In this document: positions 34,607 to 43,730 of the stretch, one piece after another | Layout: each line of letters opens with the position of its first letter | Position numbering within the stretch: the stretch's first letter is position 1 | Assembly (NCBI GenBank): GCA_963803755.1 | Contig: CAWDNP010000011.1 | Span: 62,001-126,000, forward strand | Direction: 5' to 3' | DNA length: 64,000 nt | Source: CAVUPF01 sp963803755 | GTDB lineage: Bacteria > Actinomycetota > Thermoleophilia > Solirubrobacterales > 70-9 | Position numbers and translations under genes: made by a program | Notes under the pieces: generated by a model | Database searches by the model: none | What the model was told of the DNA's origin: nothing | The model's input: the letters and a program-made list of their open reading frames with translations, nothing else

Positions 34607-36502
34607 GAAGCGGTAGTTACCGCCGGGTCCACTCAAAGCGATTCCTTCGAATTCGCGTTCGGAGCCGGTGAGGACCCGGCTGAAGACGCAGAGCGGCGCG
34701 TTGGCGACGCCGCCCCCAGCGCCGTGCAAGGCGCCACTTAGCGCCGCGCCGCCGCCCTGCTGGACGGTTTCGTTGGAGGCGCCACCGAATACCGCGGTGA
34801 GGCTGAGGCCGCCGGGAACTTCGGAGCGCACGCAGTCGTAAGCGAGCGGGGAGCTGACCGGAGCGCCGACGTTGCCCTCTTCGTCTTCGAGCCAGAGGCG
34901 CAGTGTGTATTCGCCGCGACCCTGGGGCGTTTCGAGGTCTTTGATCGCCTGAATGTCTTCGCCCGTCGCGGTCTGCTCTGGGACAACCACGTTGCCGGCG
35001 GAGTCGAACACCTCGTAGTGAGCGGCGGTAATCGGTGAGCCGTCGTCTGTGATGTCGTGCCAGCGCAGGTCGAAGCCTTCGACGCTGCGTGGCGTGCCCG
35101 GCGGGGCAACCGAGAGGTCCTGGGGGGCGGCGGGCGGCGTGGTGTCATGAGGGATCTGGGCGGTGGCGGGCGGGCCTTCGAAGCCGACCCCGTCCTGCAG
35201 CCAGAGATGAAGGCGGTAGTCGCCCGCCTGCGAGGGCCCTTCGATCTTGGGGACTTCGGTCGGGTTGGTGGCCGAGTAGGTCTGCTCAGGGACGACGACT
35301 TCGCCCGCAGCGTTGACGATGTCGTAGTGGACCTCGGCGATCGGGCTGCCCTGGTTGGGCGGCAGCGAGAACTGAGCACCGAAGTGGTGCAGATAGCGGG
35401 CCGGGTTGGAGCTGGTCACCCGCAGGCCTTCCGGCGCATCGGGGGGTGTGTTGTCGGTGTGGATCGTGCGCTGTTCGCACGTTTCTTCCGGGGTTCCGCC
35501 CAGAGCCTGGAACTGGCTGAAGTCCTGGGCACAGATCTTGAGGTTGTGGGCACCGTCGGAGAGGCTTGCGGTTTCGAGGGCGTAGGAGTTCTGGTAGGGG
35601 CCGCCGGTCGGACACGGCGAAAAGACGCGTGCGAATTCGCCGTCCACCTGCGAGCTGCCCGTGTCGCACTCGCCGGCGTAGCTAACTTCCTTGCGCTGGG
35701 CGTCGTCGACGCTAAGCCGTTCGTCGCGCAGGCCCGAGCCAAGATCGGAGGAGCTCCATTGGACCGGCTGGTTGCCTTTGATCCAGTCACCCGCAAGAAG
35801 CGGCGAGGAGGTGCTGGCAAAGCCGACCCCCGGCGGAGAAACGTCGGCGAGGATGAGGACGAAGGTGTTGGCGTCGACCTCATTGACGCCGGAGCGTTCG
35901 CAGCCGGCGGGACGCACGCACTCCAGCTCAAAGACGAAGCGGCGGAAGTAACCGTAGCCGCCGAATGGCCAGAGGTGCGGAGCAAAGACAGAGGTCGTCG
36001 CCCACTGTTCGCCGGAGTTTGAGAGGCCAGCCCCCTGGGTGAGGATCTGAAAGCCGGAGCCGTCGAAGTTTTCGCCCCAGAACCTGCCCCGCCAGCCCTG
36101 GTTGAAGGCATTGGGCTCTCGCGTGTAGCCGCCGGCAGCGAGTATCGCCACCCAGGGCGGCACTTCGTAAGAGATGTCGCCATAGGCGTCCACGCCGGCG
36201 TTGCCGGAGGGTTCGTGCTCATAGATGGTCAGAAAGGCGGCACTCCCAGCCGGATCGGGGGCCGGCCCGCAGTGGTTCGCGAAGGTGAAGATGCCGCCAG
36301 GGTTCGTGGGGGAGGTCGTGTTGGTCGAGGTGGAGTAGGAGTTGGAGCCGTTGTTGCCGGCGCAGAGGACCATCTTGTAGTCGGCGGCGCGGGCGGGCGG
36401 CGCCGCGGCGGCGAGGAGGACGAGGGCGGCGGCAATGGCGAGTAAGCAGACGTGCGCGGAGATCGGGATGCGTCGATTCCGGTCACTCAGCTGATCTTGC
36501 AT
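34544..36502 (-). CDS. Large secreted Fn3-like surface protein (frameshifted end)
   Basis: 652 residues as read. Signal peptide to about residue 39 (LLAIAAALVLLAAAAPPARA). An N-terminal ~200-residue beta domain (NHCGPAPDPAGSAAFLTIYE, GRFWGENFDGSGFQIL) is followed by a Cys-bearing Ig-like domain (QPVQWSSSDLGSGLRDERLS, HNLKICAQDFSQFQALGG), then two repeats of a Fn3-like module (TPPDAPEGLRVTSSNPARYL, AEVHYDIVNAAGEVVVPEQT and AAHYEVFDSAGNVVVPEQTA). After GGNYRFPW the frame is wrong and the true end is at 34212. It is likely a cell-surface or wall-bound protein. Confidence 0.75.
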   Translation of the reverse strand: MQDQLSDRNRRIPISAHVCLLAIAAALVLLAAAAPPARAADYKMVLCAGNNGSNSYSTSTNTTSPTNPGGIFTFANHCGPAPDPAGSAAFLTIYEHEPSGNAGVDAYGDISYEVPPWVAILAAGGYTREPNAFNQGWRGRFWGENFDGSGFQILTQGAGLSNSGEQWATTSVFAPHLWPFGGYGYFRRFVFELECVRPAGCERSGVNEVDANTFVLILADVSPPGVGFASTSSPLLAGDWIKGNQPVQWSSSDLGSGLRDERLSVDDAQRKEVSYAGECDTGSSQVDGEFARVFSPCPTGGPYQNSYALETASLSDGAHNLKICAQDFSQFQALGGTPEETCEQRTIHTDNTPPDAPEGLRVTSSNPARYLHHFGAQFSLPPNQGSPIAEVHYDIVNAAGEVVVPEQTYSATNPTEVPKIEGPSQAGDYRLHLWLQDGVGFEGPPATAQIPHDTTPPAAPQDLSVAPPGTPRSVEGFDLRWHDITDDGSPITAAHYEVFDSAGNVVVPEQTATGEDIQAIKDLETPQGRGEYTLRLWLEDEEGNVGAPVSSPLAYDCVRSEVPGGLSLTAVFGGASNETVQQGGGAALSGALHGAGGGVANAPLCVFSRVLTGSEREFEGIALSGPGGNYRFPWRRAPRDSSASSTDPTSAS

Positions 36503-36727
36503 TCCTGCTCCTTCCTTGCACCCGCCTGTCGGGCGGGCTTTGCCGGGGCCGCGGGTCGGGCTCTCTCACCTCCAAGACGAGTCAGTGACGTAAGTCGATA
36601 CCCCCGCAGCAGATACGTACATCCGAGCTGTATCCGTTGCCTCAAATAAAAGCTGAGCACTAGATTCGCATTACGAAAGTCGTCATCTATTCGTCGAGAT
36701 TTGGCGCCAGAGCTAAAGAATCGCCGG

Positions 36728-37927
36728 CTAGCGCCACACCTGCGGCGCCAGACACTCGTCGAGGACCGCGGCGACGTCGATGCGACGCTCAGGCGCCTTG
36801 AGCAGCGAGACGGAGAGGCCGAGCTGGCGGCACTCGCGCTCGAGCTCATAGGCAGTGCGGCTGGCGCCCTGGCGCACGCCAGCTGAGCGCAGCACGAGGT
36901 AGCCGGCGACCGAACGGGCGCGCGAGGGCTGCAGCTGACCCGCGGCGACTGCCTCGTCGATGCGCTCGGTGACGGCCTCCAAGCCACCGAGGCGAAAGCC
37001 CCCGGCCGCCTGCCAGAGGGGGTCGAAGCGGCGCTTGAAGCGATCGCGCAGCAGCTCGGAGTCCACGGCATCGAGGTTGATGCGCGCCCGGCGCGGCAGG
37101 CGCCACTGTGCCTCAAGACGCAGCCAGCGCCCGGGCGGGGCACGACCGCCCTGAGCGCCCTTGTCGTAGAGCCGCGCCAAGGTGCGCCCGGCGCGACTCT
37201 TTATAAGGACGCTCTCGACGCAGCGCCCGGCGCGGTAGGCGGCAAGCTTGCCGGCACCGGGCGAGGCGGCGCCGACGCACTCCAGCAGCGCCAAGCCCTC
37301 GGCGGCGGAATCGGTCCAAAGGTCGACCGCGACGTCGAGGCGGCGCAGGCCGGCACTAGGGACGGCGGCGATCGGTATGCCCAAGTCTTCGAGGGCACGC
37401 CGCAGTCGGCGCAAGGCGAGCGGTAACTCGGCGGCGGCGCAGAGCGCTTCGCCCCCCGGATGCCCCTCGGCGAAGACGAGGCCAGGCTCATCGAACCAGC
37501 CGACCCGATAGCCGGCGACCCTCTCGGGGTAAAGCCAGGCGAGACGGGTACGGCGGGTGGCCAGCGCCGCCATCGCCCGGGCCAGCGGCGAGCCGGGCTC
37601 GGCGTACCAGCAAGGCGAGAGGGTGTCGATGCCGGCCGCAAGGACACGGCCGGCGCGCGGGACGGGGCGCAGGGCAGCGCGGGCGTGGGGGCCGAGAGCG
37701 AGACGGTCGCGCAGATAGGCGGGAAGTTCGCCCAGCTCGGCGGCCGGTCGCAACTCGCCGCCTTGGTCGCGCCGCACCACCTCAAGGGCGCCGCGCCACC
37801 GGGTGGTGCGCTCGCGCTCGACGCGGGCCGCCTCGTGGCGCTCCCAGAGCTCGCGCAGCTCGGCCTCAGTGGGCGAGGTGTGCTCGCGTGGCGGCGGGGC
37901 GAAATCCTTGGGTGGACGCAGAGCCAT
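36728..37927 (-). CDS. Replication-initiation-like (Rep_trans-type) protein
   Basis: 399 residues from ATG 37927. After a charged N-terminus, the core reads GLRRLDVAVDLWTDSAAEGL, KLAAYRAGRCVESVLIKSRA, GRTLARLYDKGAQGG and WLRLEAQWRLPRRARINLDA. R-x-D-V-A-V-D, the SRAGRT...R-x-YDKG and the R-x-E-x-Q-x-R motifs are the layout of rolling-circle Rep proteins of the Rep_trans group (Tn916 Orf20, pT181-type). No plasmid genes are adjacent, so it may be the relic or core of an integrated element. A small plus-strand gene begins 114 bases away. Confidence 0.55.
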   Translation of the reverse strand: MALRPPKDFAPPPREHTSPTEAELRELWERHEAARVERERTTRWRGALEVVRRDQGGELRPAAELGELPAYLRDRLALGPHARAALRPVPRAGRVLAAGIDTLSPCWYAEPGSPLARAMAALATRRTRLAWLYPERVAGYRVGWFDEPGLVFAEGHPGGEALCAAAELPLALRRLRRALEDLGIPIAAVPSAGLRRLDVAVDLWTDSAAEGLALLECVGAASPGAGKLAAYRAGRCVESVLIKSRAGRTLARLYDKGAQGGRAPPGRWLRLEAQWRLPRRARINLDAVDSELLRDRFKRRFDPLWQAAGGFRLGGLEAVTERIDEAVAAGQLQPSRARSVAGYLVLRSAGVRQGASRTAYELERECRQLGLSVSLLKAPERRIDVAAVLDECLAPQVWR

Positions 37928-38041
37928 CGTCGGGATGAGGAATGGGGGGTGGGGTTTCGCCCCCGGCTCGCTGCCGCCACCTGCTGCGCTAGGTGAGAAG
38001 GGGAATAGACTCGGCTTCGCCTTCGCAAATAGGTTCGCGAG

Positions 38042-38230
38042 ATGAAATTCGACATCACCTGGCAGGAAGACCGTGAAACGAAGAAGGCCGTCGTGGAGGC
38101 TGCGAGCAGCGACGAGGCCGTGAGGATGCTCGCGGCCGAACTCGGTCACGCCTCGGGCATCACCTACGAGGTGGAGCCCGAGGACGACCTCGGTTACATG
38201 GAGCGAATCACGCTCGAGGGTGAGCGATAG
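38042..38230 (+). CDS. Small acidic hypothetical protein
   Basis: 62 residues: KFDITWQEDRETKKAVVEAA, SSDEAVRMLAAELGHASGIT, YEVEPEDDLGYMERITLEGE. A beta-alpha-beta pattern with strong acidity. It is divergent to the Rep-like gene and may be part of the same element. No family is recognised. Confidence 0.55.
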   Translation: MKFDITWQEDRETKKAVVEAASSDEAVRMLAAELGHASGITYEVEPEDDLGYMERITLEGER

Positions 38231-38629
38231 GTCGGCTGCTCGTCTCCGAGCGGTTTGCCGCAATGCTCGCCGGCGCCGGTCCTACCCGATCAGCTGATGT
38301 TCACCTGTAGGTGGACTTTGTCGGTGGCGGTCGCTTCGGTCGTTCCAGCCGCGGTCGCAATGCTGTATCGACCGCGCCCCCAGAGCTGTCGAGTGCACCG
38401 ATCAGCCCGACGGGAGGACCCGCCGCCGCCCCAACCACCGCGACCCCCACGTCCACCCCGCGAGCGCATAAAGATCCTCAGCGCCATCACTGCAACGACG
38501 AGGATCACCCCGGCGACTCCTCCGCCCCGACCGAGCCCTGGCAGCAGCAGCGCAACCGGCGCCTGTAATCCGGCTGTCGCGAATCGGTCGATCGCGAAGA
38601 ATATTTCGGCTGCAATCAACGCCAGTTCC

Positions 38630-39211
38630 TCACCCCCGCGCCATCTCCCCCTCCAACCGCCGCGCCAATACGTAGACGCACCCCTCATACCCGTATTGCC
38701 CAACTGCTCCGGGCAGGGTCGCCTCATAGGCATCGGCGCCGAGCTGCCCGGCGGTGAAGGAGGCGTCCTTCGGAGCGTCGTTTTCATAGGTTCGGATTCG
38801 GGCGATCATCTTTGCCTCCTCGCCCTTTGCTTCCAGCTTGCCCTTCTTGACGGCGATCGGGTAGTAGATGTCTTTTACTGCTGTGGGGCTCTTTCCCTGA
38901 CAGGCCCTCTCCCCCGCCTTGATCGCCGCGGCGGAGTGCTTGGCTTCGGGATTGGGCTTGGGCGGGGGGAAGGTGGCATAGATCGCCCGCAAGGTCGGCG
39001 AGGAGCCCTTCGGGGCCCTGGCTTCGGCGGCGCGACGTAGGGCTGCGTCCTTGCGTATGGCGGCCTGGGCTTCAGCGCTGGGGGCGGTCGGGCTCGAGGA
39101 TGTGGAGGAGGAGCCTCCGCCGCAGCTTGAGAGGGCGATCGTCAGGGCTGCGGTGAGGGCCAGGGCTATGAGGGGTCTACTCACCTCGGGGATTGTCGCT
39201 GTTGCGGTCAC
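38630..39211 (-). CDS. Putative lipoprotein
   Basis: 193 residues. The lipobox is ALTIALSSCGGGS, with Cys near residue 30 as the lipidation site. A Ser/Thr linker follows, then a helical, Lys- and Ala-rich domain (KHSAAAIKAGERACQGKSPT, VKKGKLEAKGEEAKMIARIR) and YEGCVYVLARRLEGEMARG. Two further Cys may form a disulphide. Exported and membrane-anchored; function unknown. The gap 38231-38629 has no supported gene. Confidence 0.7.
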   Translation of the reverse strand: MTATATIPEVSRPLIALALTAALTIALSSCGGGSSSTSSSPTAPSAEAQAAIRKDAALRRAAEARAPKGSSPTLRAIYATFPPPKPNPEAKHSAAAIKAGERACQGKSPTAVKDIYYPIAVKKGKLEAKGEEAKMIARIRTYENDAPKDASFTAGQLGADAYEATLPGAVGQYGYEGCVYVLARRLEGEMARG

Positions 39212-39255
39212 GGTCGTGTTCGCATCCGAGGCGCTGGGGTTCCGGGGCGTGGGGC

Positions 39256-39849
39256 CTAGTAGCGGGGATCCCTGACAATGAGCAGCGCGCCTGCACCGAT
39301 GGGCACCACCACCTCGGTCACTTGGTCCTCATCCTGGACGAGCTTTCGAAACGTCTGCACCTCGTCGGCGTGGGAGAGCACGTTGTCGACCACCAGGAGC
39401 CCGCCGGGCCGCAGCACGCGAAGCAGATTCGGCCAATAGCTGCAGTAGGCGGGACGTTCGGCATCGAGAAAGATCATGTCCAGAGAGGCGCCGGCAGCGT
39501 GGCTGAGAGTCAGGGCGGCATCCTCCGTTCGCAGCTCGACGTAGTCCTGAAGCTGCACGTGGGAGAGGTGATCCATCGCCTGGGCAGTACGCGTGGGGTC
39601 CACGTCGACGCTCAGCACGCTGCCGTCGATGCTGCGCGCGGCGTCAGCGAGCCAGAGGGTCGAATAGCCATTTGACGTGCCCAGCTCGAGCAGCCGCTTA
39701 GCTCCGAGCGCTCGCACGAGCACGGCGAGCAGCTGCGCAGTGTCGGGCTCGACGTTGCGCAGACGCTCGAGGCGGTCGGCCTTCTTTGCATCGTGCTCGT
39801 GGCCGCGTCGATAAAGGTCCTCCAGATACTCGCTGAGCTGCACATCCAT
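39256..39849 (-). CDS. SAM-dependent O-methyltransferase
   Basis: 197 residues from ATG 39849 (GAGAGGCGG upstream; an ATG six codons earlier is less likely). KRLLELGTSNGYSTLWLADA is the SAM-binding motif I, GSVLSVDVDPTRTAQAMDHL motif II, LDMIFLDAERPAYCSYWPNL the metal-binding region, and LRPGGLLVVDNVLSHADEV the second metal-binding DN. This is the catechol/caffeoyl-CoA O-methyltransferase group, which needs a divalent cation. Substrate unknown. Confidence 0.85.
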   Translation of the reverse strand: MDVQLSEYLEDLYRRGHEHDAKKADRLERLRNVEPDTAQLLAVLVRALGAKRLLELGTSNGYSTLWLADAARSIDGSVLSVDVDPTRTAQAMDHLSHVQLQDYVELRTEDAALTLSHAAGASLDMIFLDAERPAYCSYWPNLLRVLRPGGLLVVDNVLSHADEVQTFRKLVQDEDQVTEVVVPIGAGALLIVRDPRY

Positions 39850-40093
39850 GGTTTTTCCGCCTCTCACCCAACGTCATTAGCTAACCTGGTCGACCACGTC
39901 GCCTGAGGGCGTGGAGTCAGCGCACTCCTAGACGCGCGTAAGAAGACTGGCCAGGTTGTTACATGGCAGAGTCAATCCAGCAACGTACTCCCGGAGCCTC
40001 GATACCGCCTGGCCGGGTGAGTGCGCTAGGAGAAATCTGGGGCGATTTGCCGAGGCAGCTCGAGGTATCTGCGGACAGCCCGTTGCTCATACC

Positions 40094-40120
40094 TTGACAC
40101 CGACTGATGTCATGTAACCT
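40094..40120 (+). promoter_or_regulatory. Possible promoter of the fatty-acid operon
   Basis: TTGACA at 40094-40099 is a perfect -35 hexamer; TAACCT at 40115-40120 is a weak -10 at 15 bases. The operon starts at 40161. The stretch 39850-40160 upstream holds no gene. Short direct repeats of GATGTC (40105 and 40129) overlap the site and may be part of an operator. Confidence 0.35.
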
Positions 40121-40160
40121 CTGCACAGATGTCTGCAACGTTGACCAGAGGTGATCGCAG

Positions 40161-41459
40161 TTGATCGATAGCCCACGCCGGGTGGCCGTTATCGGCGCGA
40201 ACCGGATCCCCTTCGCGCGCTCCGATAGCGCCTACGCCCATGCCTCCAACCAGGACATGCTGACCGCCGCGCTCGACGGGCTGGTCGATCGCTTCGGCCT
40301 GGAGGGCGAGCAACTCGGCGAGGTAGCGGGCGGCGCCGTGCTCAAGCACTCGCGCGATCGCGACCTGACCCGCGAGAGCGTGCTCAGCACGCGGCTGGCG
40401 CCCGAGACGCCCGCCTTCGACGTGCAGCAGGCCTGCGGCACGGGACTTGAGACGGCGATCCTGGTCGCCAACAAGATCGCGCTCGGGCCAGATCGACGCC
40501 GGCATCGCCTGCGGCGCGGACACCACCTCCGACGCGCCGATCGCGCTCAACGAGCAACTGCGCGAGACCCTCCTGGAGGCCAACCGGCAGCGCTCGAGCG
40601 TCGGCAAGCTGCGCGCGCTGGCACGCGTGCGACCCGAGCCACATCGTGCCGGCGATCCCCCGCAACGAGGAGCCGCGCACCGGCCTCTCGATGGGCGAGC
40701 ACTGCGCGATCATGGCCACCGAATGGGGCATCGGGCGCGCCGAGCAGGACGAGCTGGCGGTCAGCCAGCCACCAGCAACCTCGCGGCGGCTTACGAGCGC
40801 GGCTTCTTCGAAGACCTGATCACCCCCTACCTCGGCCTCGAGCGCGACCAGAACCTGCGGCCCGACTCCGACGTCGAGAAGCTGGCGAAGCTGAAGCCGG
40901 TCTTCGGCGGCCCGAAGGGCACGATGACTGCGGCCAACTCGACGCCGCTCAGCGACGGCGCCTCGGCGGTGCTGCTCGCCAGCGAGGAGTGGGCGAAGGA
41001 GCACGACCTGCCGGTCCTCGCCTACATCACCGAGGCGCAGACCGCGGCGGTCGACCACGTCCACAGGCGCGAAGGGCTGCTGATGGCGCCCGCCTACGCG
41101 ATGCCGCGGATGCTCGACCGCGCCGGGCTCGGCGCTGCAGGACTTCGACTACTACGAGATCCACGAGGCCTTCGCCGCGCAGGTGCTCTGCACGCTGGCC
41201 GCCTGGGAGGACCCGGACTTCTGCAAGGAGAAGCTCGGCCGCGAGCAGCCGCTCGGCTCGATCGACCGCAGCAAGCTCAACGTCAACGGCGGCTCGCTCG
41301 CCGCCGGGCACCCGTTCGCGGCGACCGGCGGGCGCATCGTCGCCGGCGCTCGCCAAGCAGCTGCACGAAGACGGCAAGGGCCGCGGCGTGATCAGTATCT
41401 GCGCGGCCGGCGGCCAGGGCGTCGTCGCGGTGCTGGAGAGCGCCGGAGGGGCATCATGA
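40161..41459 (+). pseudogene. Thiolase (FadA/FadI type) with five frameshifts
   Basis: Start TTG 40161 with GAGGTG eight bases upstream. Pieces in three frames join into one thiolase: RRVAVIGANRIPFARSDSAY, FDVQQACGTGLETAILVANK (catalytic Cys), then QIDAGIACGADTTSDAPIAL, then SHIVPAIPRNEEPRTGLSMG, then LTPL-type NSTPLSDGASAVLLASEEWA, then YYEIHEAFAAQVLCTLAAWE (His in NEAF-like HEAF), NVNGGSLAAGHPFAATGGRI, and finally VISICAAGGQGVVAVLES (Cys-x-GG-G). Shifts lie near 40486, 40632, 40770, 41130 and 41344; four are fitted by one extra base. It would release acetyl-CoA from 3-ketoacyl-CoA. The stop overlaps the next start (ATGA). Real decay or assembly error cannot be separated here. Confidence 0.8.
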
Positions 41460-42790
41460 GCGACCGCTACTCGCAGCTCGTCAACTCGCCGGTCGTCTCG
41501 ACGCTCGCTCGCCAGCTCGGGCTGCCGCGGCCGGTCACCCTCGACCGCCACCGGCCCGGGGCCCCCGTCATCAGCGGCCCGGTCTTCTCCGGCGCCGCCC
41601 CGGGCGGCCGCCTCGGCGAGGCAGATCTCGACGGCCTTGCTCGACCGAGATCAAGGCCGAGCGGGCCGGCGCCGAAGGGCCGACAGGCCAAGGCGCTCGT
41701 CTTCGACGCGACCGGGATCGTCGACTCGACCGAGCTGGTCGAGCTGCAGCGCTTCTTCTACCCGGCGGTCGGCCGCCTTAATCGAAGCGGCCGCGTCGTC
41801 GTGTTCGGGACACCACCGGCCCAGGCCGGCTCTACCCGCGCCGCCACCGCGCAGCGGGCGCTAGAGGGCTTCACCCGCTCGCTCGGCAAGGAGGTGGGCG
41901 AGCGAGGCGCCACGGTGGGGCTGGTGCTTGTCTCCCCGAGCGCCGAGGAGGAGCTCTCCTCGACTCTGCGGTTCATGCTCTCGCCGCGCTCGGCATACGT
42001 CTCCGGGCAGGTGGTGCGGATTGACAAAGGTGTCTCCCCCGCTCCCGAGATCGACTGGGAGCGCCCGCTCGAAGGCAAGGTGGCGCTGGTCACCGGGGCC
42101 TCGCGCGGGATCGGCGCCGCGATCGCGGCGACCCTTGCCCGCGACGGCGCCAGGGTGGTCGGCCTCGACGTGCCGCAGGCCGCCGAGGAGCTGCGCAAGG
42201 TCACAGCCGAGATCGGCGGCGAGGCGATCAGCCTCGACATCACCGACGCCGATGCGCCCGAGAGAATCGCCGAGCATTTCGCCGAGGGAATCGACGTTGT
42301 CGTCCACAATGCCGGCGTCACCCGCGACCGCACGATCGCCAAGATGCCCGAGGAGCGCTGGAGCGAGCTGATGGAGATCAACCTCTGTGCCGAGGAGCGG
42401 GTCAACGACGCGCTGCTGGACGGAGGGTTGCTCGCGATTAACGGGCGCATCGTCTGCGTTTCCTCGATGTCGGGGATCGCCGGCAACTCCGGCCAGACCA
42501 ACTATGCGACCTCAAAGGCGGGCGTGATCGGGATGGTCGAAGCGCTGGCGCCCGAGCTGGCGAAGCGCGGCGCGACGATCAACGCGGTCGCCCCTGGCTT
42601 CATCGAGACGAAGATGACCGCGGCGATGCCGATCGGCCCGCGCGAAGCTGGCAGGCGGATGAACAGCCTCTCCCAGGGCGGCCTCGCGATCGATGTCGCC
42701 GAGACGATCGCCTGGTTCGCGAGTCCCGCCTCGACCGGGGTCAACGGCAACGTCATGCGAGTCTGCGGGCAGAGCCTGCTGGGGGCCTAA
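41456..42790 (+). CDS. fabG: 3-oxoacyl reductase, high-molecular-weight FabG type
   Basis: 444 residues from ATG 41456. The C-terminal ~240 residues are a short-chain dehydrogenase: VALVTGASRGIGAAIAATLA (NAD(P)-binding TGxxxGIG), DVVVHNAGVTRDRTI (NAG), IVCVSSMSGIAGNSGQTNYA with TSK (catalytic Ser, Tyr, Lys). The N-terminal ~190 residues form an extra flavodoxin-like domain, as in mycobacterial FabG4. It interconverts 3-oxoacyl- and 3-hydroxyacyl thioesters. It sits between the thiolase and the MaoC hydratase, giving an (R)-specific 3-hydroxyacyl-CoA route. Confidence 0.87.
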   Translation: MSDRYSQLVNSPVVSTLARQLGLPRPVTLDRHRPGAPVISGPVFSGAAPGGRLGEADLDGLARPRSRPSGPAPKGRQAKALVFDATGIVDSTELVELQRFFYPAVGRLNRSGRVVVFGTPPAQAGSTRAATAQRALEGFTRSLGKEVGERGATVGLVLVSPSAEEELSSTLRFMLSPRSAYVSGQVVRIDKGVSPAPEIDWERPLEGKVALVTGASRGIGAAIAATLARDGARVVGLDVPQAAEELRKVTAEIGGEAISLDITDADAPERIAEHFAEGIDVVVHNAGVTRDRTIAKMPEERWSELMEINLCAEERVNDALLDGGLLAINGRIVCVSSMSGIAGNSGQTNYATSKAGVIGMVEALAPELAKRGATINAVAPGFIETKMTAAMPIGPREAGRRMNSLSQGGLAIDVAETIAWFASPASTGVNGNVMRVCGQSLLGA

Positions 42791-42791
42791 G

Positions 42792-43730
42792 ATGGGCACC
42801 CGCACGCTCGAGCGCTCCCCCAGCATCCTGGCGCTGTATGCGCGCGCCGCGGCGCCAATTATCCCCGGCGCCTCGCTGCTCCCGTTCATTCCCGGCGGCG
42901 GCGGGGAGGTTCCCGACCTCGACCTGACCCTGGTCGGGGTGCGGGCCGATCCGGACGCAGTCGCCGCCTACGCCAGGGTCTGCGGCTTCTCGCTGCGGGA
43001 CCACCTCCCCCCCACCTACCCGCACGTGCTCGCCTTCCCGCTGCACATGGCGACGATGGCCGACGGCAGCTTCCCCTTCGGCGCGGTCGGGCTGGTACAC
43101 ATCGAGAACCGGATCGTCCAGCACCGGCGGATCGGAGTTGGTGAGGAGATGACTATCCGCGTCCGGCCGACCAAGGTGAAGCCGCACCCGAAGGGGCGTA
43201 CCTTCTCGCTGCTGACCGAGGTCACGGCCGGGCGGCAGAAGGCCTGGAAGAGCGTCAGCACGATGCTGCGCCGCGGCGGCGGCAACGGAGGCGAGGCCCC
43301 GGCGACGGAGCCGAACGACAAGCCCTCCCAGAGCGTGGCGGAGGACTTCGCCGCGAGCGCCGAGTGGCGCCTCGGCGGCGACTTGGGGCGCCGCTACGCC
43401 GCGGTCTCCGGCGATCGCAACCCGATCCACATGCACTCGCTGACGGCGAAACCGCTCGGCTTCCCCGGCGCGATCGCCCACGGGATGTGGACCAAGGCAC
43501 GCTGCCTAGCCGCGCTGGAGAGCCGCCTGCCCGACGCCTTCGCCGTCGATGTCCGCTTCCGCCGCCCGATTGTGTTGCCGACGAGGGTCGAGTTCGACAG
43601 TCGGGAAGAAGGCGAGGAGATCGCCTTCGCCGTGCGCGACGCAAAGCGGCACACGCCACACCTCGAGGGTTGCATCGGGTCGGTAGAGGCCAAACAGAAG
43701 GCGAAGACCGGGGGGAGGAAGGCAACGTGA
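42792..43730 (+). CDS. MaoC-like (R)-specific enoyl-CoA hydratase
   Basis: 312 residues, a double hot-dog protein. The C-terminal half carries RRYAAVSGDRNPIHMHSLTA, GFPGAIAHGMWTKARCLAAL, the hydratase-2 motif with catalytic Asp (or Asn) and His. The N-terminal half has GFSLRDHLPPTYPHVLAFPL and lacks the active site, as is usual. It hydrates trans-2-enoyl-CoA to (R)-3-hydroxyacyl-CoA, the substrate of the adjacent FabG-type reductase. One base separates it from the FabG stop; its own stop overlaps the next gene. Confidence 0.87.
   Translation: MGTRTLERSPSILALYARAAAPIIPGASLLPFIPGGGGEVPDLDLTLVGVRADPDAVAAYARVCGFSLRDHLPPTYPHVLAFPLHMATMADGSFPFGAVGLVHIENRIVQHRRIGVGEEMTIRVRPTKVKPHPKGRTFSLLTEVTAGRQKAWKSVSTMLRRGGGNGGEAPATEPNDKPSQSVAEDFAASAEWRLGGDLGRRYAAVSGDRNPIHMHSLTAKPLGFPGAIAHGMWTKARCLAALESRLPDAFAVDVRFRRPIVLPTRVEFDSREEGEEIAFAVRDAKRHTPHLEGCIGSVEAKQKAKTGGRKAT

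Noticed and set aside
38290..38787. Minus-strand frame with a hydrophobic stretch and a Gly/Arg-rich tail
   Set aside because: Overlaps the lipoprotein gene end, has no good start and only one weak membrane segment; could be a small membrane protein (from about 38610) but support is too thin.
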